From positions 186,001 through 250,000 of the forward strand of contig JAIVFJ010000064.1 of NCBI GenBank assembly GCA_025765615.1: a stretch of 64,000 nt of DNA. Reading direction: 5' to 3'. A model generated the notes under the pieces. It ran no database searches and had not been told where the DNA came from. It worked only from the letters and a program-made list of their open reading frames with translations. Within the stretch, counting starts at the first letter, position 1. Every line of letters starts with the position of its first letter. Positions 55,379-64,000 of the stretch are shown piece by piece. Source of the stretch: Zopfochytrium polystomum (Eukaryota > Chytridiomycota > Chytridiomycetes > Chytridiales > Chytridiaceae). Position numbers and translations under genes: made by a program.

Positions 55379-57239
55379 CTATGAGTGAGATATTCGAATG
55401 AAGGACAAAAAAACAACACAATTAAAAAAAGAAATCCATTCATGGGCAACCGAAATAGGAACCGACGGTCCGCAGTGAGTCCGAGACGTCGCCAACAGAA
55501 CCAGCGCCGTCGTCTGGTGCGGGAACGTTGAGTTCAGCGGCACGTAACCCATGAAGTAGATGTAGTCGTTCCGCGCCGACGTCGCCGGGCTCACGAACGG
55601 CTCCATGGTCAGGTTGCCCGGGACCAGGATGGGCAGGCCAGTCAGAGTGTCCGTGGCGAGCCAGTATGAGAGCACGACGGGAGTCGCGGTCGTGTCGAGC
55701 GACTTGTGGATCTAGTGTTTTTTGGTGTGCATGTGGGAACGAATTCAGAAGCCGGGCATAAAACAAAGAGGCGATCGCGTGACGACAAACGGAACATCAA
55801 CTCACAGCGGCAACTATCTTGCCGTTCACGTCGCGGCAAGACTGCTTGTCGTCGACGAGCACGCGGTCCTGCAGCGGGAACCCGTCGCCGTTGTTGTCCT
55901 GCACCTCCTCGGTCCCGTCGGTCAGCGTTATGCGGACGCGGACGCTTGTCACGGACGCCGCCTGCGTCACATTGCGCGCAAAGGCGTAAAACGCAAACGT
56001 CTCGTTCCCAAGTCCGCTCTTCCCGACCCCGTTCCAGGCCGTCTGTCGCACGGCCGGCACCGAGCACGGTGCGTCCGCGCAGCCGGTGTCCGAGCGATCC
56101 ACAAAATCCAGCGCCACGGCGGCAATCGCTTCGGCGGGCCGCTCAGTCACGCGCACCCGCACGTCGCCCGTAAACAACAGCTGTCCGTCCGCCGTCGGTA
56201 GCAGCCGCCAGTTGCGCGGCTTGACCTCGTACGGCACTACCGGCTCCGACAGCCGCACCGCCGCCGGCACCGTCTCGATCATGCGACCCAGCACCGCGGC
56301 ACACGTGTCCGCAAACGAGCGCGGCGACGCGGCCATGGCGCGGACGGTGCGGTTGCCGTCGGCGGCAAACAACCGCGCGTCCGATCGCCGCAGCTCGTCT
56401 GGCCCGTTGACCAACGGGTTCGTCGACGTCCCGGCCACGTACGCCGTGACCACGGCGTCGTCAAACGTCGCGGGCGTCGCATCGAACGTGTGGAACTGGT
56501 TCGGGTACGTGCCGTCGTCCGGCACGATGGTCGGGAAGTCGCCTCCGTGCACGCCGCCCATCGAGTGCCCGCACGCCACCATGGCGATCGCCTCGGGCAG
56601 GCTGAACCCGGCGCGGCGGAACGTCGTGGCAAAGTCGTCCGCGGACTGGTCTGGGGCCGGCACACCACGCGGGCCGGGGCCGGTGGCGTCGATCCGGCCG
56701 ACGCGCAGCGGGATGGTCGGACCGCCGCAGTGCCCGACGGCCGTCACCAGCGCCAGCGCGACGAGGTCCGCCAGCGGAGTCTGGCTGTCGTAGAATTTGC
56801 CGATCACGTCCAGCGTCGTCGTGAACGCGCTGCCCGGGTTCTCGTCAGCGCGGTCCAGCTCGAACCGCAGCGACGCGTCCACCCCGCCCGTGCCCGCCGC
56901 CGCGTCGTGCGTGATCATGTCGTGGAACGCGGTGCGCACCCACTCGGCCGCCGCGACGTGCCCCGCCCCGCCGCCAGAGTGCGTGCACGGCTCAATGTCG
57001 GTAGCGATGAAGCCGAACGCGGCGTAGCCGCTTTCTTGGTAGAGGAGGTCCTCGAAGCGGTCGTACGCCGGAGACGGCCAGGTTGGGCCACGTCCGGCAG
57101 CAGAGGCAGCCGCAGCAGCAGGTGCGGCGAGCAGGACGATGAGGGCTGCGGAGAGGGTAGCGGGGATGCGGAGGTGTTGGCGGGGGAGGCCGGCTGTTGC
57201 TGCTGCGTCAGCGAGTTGTTCTGGTGCTAGTGATGGCAT
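55379..57239 (-). CDS. Secreted-type heme peroxidase, 588 aa
   Basis: Two exons: 57239-55806 and 55711-55379, intron of 94 nt (donor gtgagt, acceptor tttag). The N-terminus has a hydrophobic segment (LSAALIVLLAAPAAAAASA, residues 29-47) after an unusually long 28-residue lead. The plant/fungal peroxidase core follows: distal Arg102, His106 and Asp107 in EWVRTAFHDM, then TPLADLVALALVTAV and GHCGGPTIPLRVGRIDA, and the proximal His225 in ACGHSMGGVHGG. Residues 300-588 form a beta-rich extension with no counterpart in classical class II enzymes. The Mn/Trp sites of lignin peroxidases cannot be assigned. It uses H2O2 to oxidise an unknown donor outside the cell. Its 3' end is duplicated at 46.4 kb. 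Confidence 0.85.
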
Positions 57240-57394
57240 CGCCGAAGGGAGGAGAAAGGAATGGAGGAAGGAAGGAAGGAAGAAGTTGGCAACGACGGTT
57301 GATGATCATTTGCTGGGCGGTTTGGTTTTATGATAAAATGCCTTTGATGACCCTGGCGCATCTCCACAAACGCGCGCGCACACACACACACACA

Positions 57395-57547
57395 AGAAAT
57401 AAAAGGGAAAAATAAATAAATAAAATAAGCGCCACGCCGGCCGGCTGCGGATTTCGTGTTGTTGTTTGTCTGTTGTCCGCCGGCTTTTCTGCGCATCTCC
57501 TTCAAATTTCTCTTCTTTTTCGCTTTTCCGAATATGGCAATGCCTGT

Positions 57548-57597
<50 letters not shown>

Positions 57598-57732
57598 ATA
57601 TCTTGAAAAAGAAGAGAAATTTGAAGGAGATGCGCAGAAAAGCCGGCGGACAACAGACAAACAACAACACGAAATCCGCAGCCGGCCGGCGTGGCGCTTA
57701 TTTTATTTATTTTTTTTTTCCCTTTTATTTCT
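57395..57732. repeat. Large inverted repeat, arms about 127 bp, 83-bp spacer
   Basis: 57395-57521 is nearly the exact reverse complement of 57605-57732, apart from a small A/T-run difference. The spacer holds a (TG)n tract. It begins 156 bp upstream of the heme peroxidase start codon (minus strand). Confidence 0.92.
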
Positions 57733-58463
57733 TTTCCTGTTCATGTTTTTTTCGCGGGTGAGCAGCCTCACACAGCCACGCGCATTCCATCCCGCAATTT
57801 TTTCCTCGAGGGTCAATTGGGCAGTCATCTATCTATATAATAAAAAAAACAAGGATTTGCGGCTAAACTGATTTTCTAATTGCAATTAGTGGAGCAGGGG
57901 GGGGGTTAATTTTTTGTCTTTGGTGCCCAATCAAAAATCGGCGGAAAAATCGGAAAAGGAAGGAGCTCAATGCGTTGTCTGTCTCGGCGGAAAAATCGGG
58001 AAAGGAAGGAGCACAATGCGTTGTCTGTCTATCAGATTGTCTGTCTATCTCCCTGTCTGTAGGACTGGCAGTCAGTGGGCTGTCTGTCTCTCTGTCTGCC
58101 TTTCTATCTATTCGCTCTGTCTCTCTTCCTGTCTCTCTGCCGGCGTCTCTCACTCTGTCTCTCTGTCTCTCTTCTCGGTTTCTCTCCCTGTCTCTCTCTC
58201 CCTCTCCCTCTCTATCTCTCTCTCCCTGTCTCTCTCCCTCTCTCCCTCTCTCACTCACTCTCTCTCCCTGTTTCTCTCTCTCCCTGTCTGTAGGACTGGC
58301 AGTCAATTGGCTGTCTGTCTCTCTGTCTGTATCTCTATCGCTTCGCTCTCTCTCTCTGTCTCTCTTTCTCGGTTTCTCTCCCTGTCTCTCTGTCTGTCTC
58401 TGTCTCTCACTCTGTCTCTCTCTCTCTCTCTCTCCCTGTTTCACTCTCTCCCTCTCCCTCTCC

Positions 58464-58506
<43 letters not shown>

Positions 58507-60384
58507 CCTCTCCCTCACTCTCTGGGACTGACAGTCAACAGGCTGTCTGTCTCTCCATCTCTTCGCTCTGTTGCTCTCTCTCTCTCACTCTCTCTCTCTC
58601 TCTCCCTCTCTCTCTCTCTTTCTCTATCCCTGTCCTTCTGTCTCTCGCTCTCTCTCTCTCTGTCACACACACACACACTCTCTCTCTCTCCTCTCTTTTG
58701 AGCAGGGGGGTTGAGGGGGGGCAGCAGCCCCCCCAGGGGGCGGGAGCCCCCTGACTCAAAAACATATTTTCCTCCGTCTCTCTGTCTCTTCATTATCTCT
58801 CTATCTGTTTCACTGTCTCTGTCTCTGCCCTCCCTGCAGTTCTTGGTTACTTTCTCGCTTGGGGGTGGGGCGACTCTGACCATGTCATTGGAGGCAGACC
58901 AACCCATCAGACAAGGCAGCTGCAAGCCACTCGACACAACCACAGGAAGGTGTCAGGATAGACAAGTGAGGAGTCTCTTTCTCTCTCTCTATCTCTCTTG
59001 ATCGATTGAGCAGGGGTGGAGGGGGGTGGGGAGCCCCCTGACGGAAAAAACAACCCAGATTCTCTCTCCCTCCCTCCCTCCCTCCCAACCTCTCTCTCTC
59101 ACTCTCTCTCTTTTGCATTTCAATCATGCTCTAAAAACTAAAAATGGAATGAAGTCAACGGGCTGTCTGTCTAAAAGAGTGGCAGTCAACGGGTTGTCTG
59201 TCTATCTCCCTATCTCTGGGAGTGGCAGTCAATGGGCAGTGTGTCTTGATATCTATCTCTCTGTCTCTTTGCAGTCTGTGCCTTGACAGGCGCTGTAGGG
59301 TACCTCTTCAAAACACTCCCTCTGTCTGTCTCCTTCTGAAGCAAGCTGCTCTACTCAAGGGACCAAAGTGTGCATCAGTGTCTCCAACTTTGTGTGAATG
59401 TTGCTTTTCCCCTTCTTTGAAGATTTGCAACCAACCCAAAGGGAGAAGCAAGGGGTGGAGGGGAGGCTGCAGCCACCCCTCCTTGGGGTCACTGGGAGGA
59501 GGAGCCAACTGAAATGGTATATCGGTTAATGATTTTGCAAAGTCAACGGGCTGTTGTCTATCTATCAATCAATGACTGCCTCTTTGTTTGAACTAAAGTC
59601 AACGGGCTGTTTGTGTTTCTCCCTCTGGGTTCTGTGAGCACTTTGGAGCCAGTGCCCAGCTGACTGTTGCATTCAACAGGCTGTCAGTCTTCCTGTTGCA
59701 GTCAAATGGGTTGCTCCATGAGCGGCCAAAGGCTGCAAGGCCAGCACTCAGTTTGTCAGAGGTCCCAGGTTTGCCAGTGTGGCTGTGCTGAAAGACTGCG
59801 ACTTCTCTCTCTTTCTGTCCCCCTTTGTCTGTCAGTGTGTCAGTGGCTTGGGGCTAACACTCCAAGCTTTGTTGGTCACTCTCTGCTTGGCCTGCCACAC
59901 AATGTTCATTGTGGCATGCCACTCTCCTTTCAATCCAGGGACAGATTGCCTGTGTGTGGGACAACCAATATCCATTGAAGGCTTTGTCTTTTTTTTTTTA
60001 TGTTTTTTGGCAAGGCTTACAAGTTGACGGGCATCCCCTAGTCAGATTGAAAAAGGGACAGCAGGGCAGGAGGGAAGAACAGGGCGACTCGGCAACGCTC
60101 GCTCGACGTCCAACACAGAGATGCATTGGTGCCGAACGAACACGGACCATTTGATCTTCTTATTGGCAACATGCCAATTCCTGCTTTCTCTCATTCTTTA
60201 AGATATTGGAGAGCATATTCCTCTAAGTAAAGGATAGACTAGGCTGGGCAAATCGCGTGCCTGATCTGGCGCAATTCCTTCGTTACTCTCCCGCCCCCTC
60301 CCGCTCCCTCGTAGTGGTGATCTGCTCAAATCTGGTGTGCGTATCAGAACAGACTTGATCTACTGGAGCGTGCCGCTATAAGTT
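57733..60384. repeat. CT/CTGT satellite region with interspersed GTCAACGGGCTGT motif
   Basis: 57970-58700 is almost pure CTCT/CTGT/CCCT low-complexity DNA. Between 58067 and 59710 about ten copies of a motif near GCAGTCAACGGGCTGTCTGT occur. GC-rich GAGCAGGGG...GGGAGCCCCCTGAC blocks occur at about 58698-58754 and 59010-59042. Open frames here are composition artefacts. 59720-60384 is unique sequence with no gene seen. Confidence 0.8.
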
Positions 60385-61890
60385 GAGCGGACGGTTTCAT
60401 CATTGTGAGGAGAAGCTCGCTTGCCCGGGACGAGGGCAAAGTCGAATTCGCGGATCAGAATCGCCAAGAGAATTTCAGCTTGACAATTGGCTGATGCAGT
60501 TTCTGTTGGGGCACGGTTCCATGATTAGACTCAGAACCGCGCGGAGGCAGAGAGCGCGTCAGAGCCTCTTCGGCTTCGGCCAGCTCACCTGTCGGGGTTG
60601 AAGGAGTGCGCATCGTCGCCCCCAAGGACTTTAATCTATGCATGACGATCGGCAGCGGGAGGATTTGGAACTTTGTAGCCTTGGATCTCGTCGACTTCGG
60701 CGGCATGCCTGTACAGGAAAGGGAGCGTGTGTATGAAGCGGATCGTTTCCTTGACGACGGCGTCTACGTAGTGGAGCGAGTGGGCGAGGTCGTACGAAAG
60801 GACCAGCGGATTCGACGTGGGGAGTGCGGCGGCGACTTCGGCATGGAGACTCGTTTGGACGGCCGAGTGCTCGGCAAGGTGAATGAGCGCCGAGGTCAGA
60901 GCAGTGCTGGTGGCTTCGTGGCCCGCGTGGACAACGGTGAGGATCTGGGGATCAGATAGATGTGGGATGGTGCAATGTTAAGAATTTGGAGAAACTACGA
61001 AAGATAGCGGAAAACTGGTCTCTCAGCTCATTCCTCGACATCTCCCCGCGGTGTTTTGGTTGGCGCGGATTGCAGGTCCTTGGATTCCCCGTGCGCCGAG
61101 TCCCGACCCTGACGTCGTAAATCGGTCGGCAAGAGCTTTAGGACCAACAGCGCACGGAGTGCTTGGAAGCCAGCAAACGCGTGTTGTCCACAGCCGCTTT
61201 GAACGCGGCACCCAGCGCGGAGTTGTGGTCTTTGATTTCGTGAAAATCGTAGCCGAATGCTGTTTTGTTGGAAGTTATGTCCGCGCGTGAGTTTTCCGGT
61301 GTCAGTGAATCGGCGACAACTCGCCAATACACTGTTCTCCTCCCTCCCACACAAAAACAAACACACAGACACACGCTACACACCAGTTCGCCCAATAATG
61401 TCGAACGTGCACTTTGACACCTCTTCAAAGATATTCAGCACGAGGCCACCGTCCTTCGGCTGTCCCGCGGTCCTGGCGACTGCTGCTTCAGCAGCCACGA
61501 CCTTGCGCCGCCACGACGCCGCGAGCTCGAAAACGGTCATCGCAAAGGTGGGGGTTATTTCGTCCAGCTCTTTGACACGGAACGAGGGGCTTAGCATCGC
61601 TCGCTGGCGATTGTGGGTGGCGCCGACGGCGCTGAGGAGACTGTCGCCCACTTGCCTGTTGTATTTTTTTTTTTTTGTGTATGTTTTTGTGGTGTGTGGG
61701 GTTGGTCTTTCGTGGTGCAAAATGTATCCGAGCCGGGGAAAAAGCAACAGCCAGATTAAGTTAGCGAGAAGCGGATGCAAAAGGATGTGGTGTGCGGTTC
61801 GGCTCACTCTTTGACGAGGGTCTGAGTGTGCCAACGTCTGCGGCCGTCGTTGGGAAAGTGCGGTTGAGAGACATTGCCCCCGTGGCGGTC
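60385..61890 (-). pseudogene. Cytochrome P450 pseudogene F
   Basis: Same five-exon layout. Exon 1 is reduced to a decayed end (about 61890-61807). Exon 2 (about 61658-61385) is open: VGDSLLSAVGATHNRQRAML, FEEVSKCTFDIIGRTG. Exon 3 (about 61264-61020) starts AFGYDFHEIKDHNSALG but has a frameshift and deletions. Exon 4 (about 60945-60600) keeps AGHEATSTALTSALIHLAEH and KETIRF (ExxR present), then breaks after IVMHR. The heme exon is degraded; NC-x-G is not readable. It is the most diverged member here. Confidence 0.85.
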
Positions 61891-62161
61891 AATTCGACAA
61901 CATTCGATGAAAAAATAACCACCTTATTGGTCCAATGCCTGTCTTCTTCTAGGGGTCGTTCGGGAGGCCGTTTATTTGGGTGTTTGTCTGCCAAAAAAGT
62001 GGGGGGGTTGTTCGGGAGGGCACCGTTTGTGGGGGCGTGTGGGGGGGGTGCGTTCGTTTGCGGTGCAGTGGCGTTTCTTTTTCCGGTTTTTTTCCTAATT
62101 GCGAAAAAAACAGGGGGGTGGCTGTTTATTTTCTGTCTTTTCCGTTTTGCTCCTTTCACCC
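61891..62161. other. Intergenic 5' flank
   Basis: G-runs and T-runs (62000-62120) precede the Myb/SANT gene. No element defined. Confidence 0.4.
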
Positions 62162-63678
62162 ATGCCTCGCGGCACAAAGGCGACCAGCAGCAGCGACGAC
62201 GATGACACCAACGCCGACACCCACGCTGACACCCTCGCCAGCGACTCATCTGATAGTTTGAGCGACGGGGTTGATGAGGCCTTCATCAGGAAACTTGCAA
62301 AGAAGTTCTCAAAGAAGAAGCAGAACCTCAAGGAGAAGAAGAAGGTTTGCAATGCATGTTGAATGGGCTCCACTTACACATGTTGTCACGAATCCTCTGT
62401 CAGGCTCCACAAACAGCTTTGCAATTGAAGTCGCGTTCATCAAAGACTGTCCGAGCAAAGTGGACTGATGAAATGGAGAGTGCTCTCGTCGATGCTGTGC
62501 ATAGCACTCCTGATCGTGGGACTGACAATAATCTCAAGACGCAGTCGTGGAACGAGATCTTGAGGAATCTTCAGGCATCAGATCACCCAGATTTAGCAGA
62601 GAAGTTTGATGATCCTGCAATCGACTCTGAAGCCCTACGCAATAAGTGGAATGCAGTAAGATATTTCTCGTGAGGTTGTATCTGACGTCGATTTAACCGT
62701 CTGTTCAGCTTGTTGCAGACTATAAGGCCCTAAAACCCTTCCGAGGGTCAGAAGGTGGAAGCGGCTGGTCTTGGTGTGAGAAAACGCACATGCTGATTCA
62801 AAACGACAAAGGGATTTGGGCTGAAGTTATTGAGGTACGCTGGCAGTTTCTTGTTCCCAGTAATAACTAAATTCACATCTCAAAGAAGAAACTGTTGAAG
62901 CCCAAATTCCAGAAACAGGGCTTCCCACATTACGACAAGATTGCAGAAGTGGTGGATGGTAATAAGGTCTTCACTGTTTTAATCAAGCTAACGAATATTT
63001 CTGCCTGAAGGGAAGTACGCAACTGGCAACGCTGCGTTGTCCCTGGTGAAAGTGGAACAACTATCGAAACAGCAGAGAAACCCTGCATGTGCGCCATCAG
63101 AAGCAAAGTCTGTGTCGACGCCCATAACACCACGTCGTTCCTTGGCTGACGACTACAGCAACAATCAGCACACACCAATGCCAGTGTCCTCGACGCCGAA
63201 GCAGTTGATGCCTTCCACACCGCAGCAACTGTCGTCTTCAAAAAAGAGGATTCGTGACGACAGTGATTCAAACTTCAAGGCTCTTTTGGCGGTGATCTCG
63301 GATTACACAAACTGCCTGAAAGCAGAAACCACTTCTACAGCGAGTACTCCCACCGTTGCTGCGTCAAATGACCCAGTTGAGACTGCCTACCGTATTGTTA
63401 ACGAGGAGGAGTGCGGTAGAGTTGTGCAACTTGCAATGCAGGCGTTTGGAAAGGACAAAAGCCTTGCCTCTGCGTACATCAAAACGGAGGTGGCAGATAA
63501 ACGGCGCCGATTGTTGTACAACTATCTTGGCTATGACCGTCATCCGTCTTTCGAGCAGGAAAATTTCCATCAAGCCGAGCCTGCTTATGAAAACCATTTC
63601 TGTGAAGCCGAGCGTGCTTCGGAGGACACTAACACATCACGCCTTGAGGATGGTATTCCTCGAAGCGACCAGCTGTGA
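62162..63678 (+). CDS. Myb/SANT-like DNA-binding domain protein, 433 aa
   Basis: Five exons in phase: 62162-62344, 62404-62655, 62709-62834, 62886-62958 and 63011-63678. An acidic/Ser N-terminus is followed by a Lys-rich stretch (nuclear-signal-like KKFSKKKQNLKEKKK). The Myb/SANT-like domain (PF12776) spans exons 2-4: KWTDEMESALVDAV, SWNEILRNL, ALRNKWNALVADYKALK, GGSGWSWCEKTHMLI and KFQKQGFPHYDKIAEVVDGKYATG. A Ser/Thr/Pro linker then leads to a C-terminal helical domain (ETAYRIVNEEECGRVVQLAM; AYIKTEVADKRRRLLYNYLGY). The family is common in fungi and plants and often travels with PIF/Harbinger transposons or derives from them. No transposase is seen beside it. A second, broken copy lies at 25086-25549. 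Codon use is less GC-rich than in the P450s. Confidence 0.85.
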
Positions 63679-64000
63679 CCACTACAATAACCACATATTT
63701 ATCTTATCATTATTGTTGTTTTTATTTTTTATCCCTTTCCTGCTTTGTACATCGTGCGGTACCCTTCAACCTGATGCTTGTTATTATTTTCGCTCACCCC
63801 CCTTTCCTGTGTGTCAAACCACTGGGGCAAAAATGCTGTTTCACTGTCCCTGCAATGCTGCTGTAATACAACGTTCATCATGTGGCCCATCCCTTCGAGC
63901 GCTGTATGCTTCCCACATCGCTGTCGCAATTTCATCTCGAAGTCTAGCGCCGTCTACCCTTTCGTTGCCAACCCCATGTCGATCATTCTGAAGGGGTGCT
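63679..64000. other. 3' flank, no gene seen
   Basis: T-rich with no recognisable coding or structural element before the window ends. Confidence 0.4.

Noticed and set aside
57975..58754. 259-aa Ser/Leu-rich frame
   Set aside because: Pure CTCT/CTGT satellite composition, open in several frames.

Overview
The window is eukaryotic and GC-rich. It has short GT-AG introns (about 60-330 nt), many microsatellites, and genes separated by decayed transposons. A fungus is the best fit, probably a zoosporic (chytrid-like) one: it carries fungal-type P450s with in-frame micro-introns, a secreted heme peroxidase, a vanadium-haloperoxidase-like protein, degenerate 'W-W' ankyrin-type proteins, and Helitron, LINE and LTR remnants. 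The organism assignment is inference from gene content. All exon models were built by hand from splice signals and reading-phase continuity.

Region 1 (1-10 kb): a DUF829/TMEM53-like gene running off the left edge (minus); a helical protein of unknown function cut short by a 158-bp repeat; a 214-aa unknown protein; a Ser/Thr-rich secreted protein; a 548-aa ankyrin-like protein; and an F-box/LRR-like protein.

Region 2 (10.7-24 kb): two paralogous, intron-rich genes of unknown function (10750-13991 and 17316-19941, both minus) flank an intronless PQQ-type beta-propeller gene on the plus strand. The paralogues share intron phases and exon sizes of 12, 78, 90 and 39 nt. Only the first carries an extra exon of tandem 11-residue KDKAVAGGTYV repeats. 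The second has a 1-nt frameshift. A low-complexity acidic/Ala/Ser-rich protein follows.

Region 3 (24-40 kb): a fragment of a Myb/SANT-like gene, a vanadium-haloperoxidase-like gene with a frameshift, a P450 pseudogene, a minus-strand LINE with RT, RNase H and zinc-finger parts and a poly(A) tail, and a Helitron-type helicase. The helicase is split by a 1,917-bp element with TG/CA ends and a 4-bp target duplication. A broken S41 peptidase follows.

Region 4 (40-62 kb): three apparently intact P450 genes and two P450 pseudogenes (a sixth P450 locus, also a pseudogene, is in Region 3). The genes at 40.3-42.5 and 48.1-50.4 kb are near-identical copies, and each stands head-to-head with a plus-strand P450: intact at 43.8-46.0 kb, decayed at 50.8-51.7 kb. 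A 588-aa heme peroxidase lies at 55.4-57.2 kb. Just upstream of it is a large inverted repeat, then about 2 kb of CT/CTGT satellite with an interspersed short motif.

Region 5 (62-64 kb): a five-exon Myb/SANT-like gene of 433 aa. The secreted and membrane oxidoreductases form a loose oxidative neighbourhood, but transposon traffic and pseudogenes show it is unstable. No pathway can be claimed.
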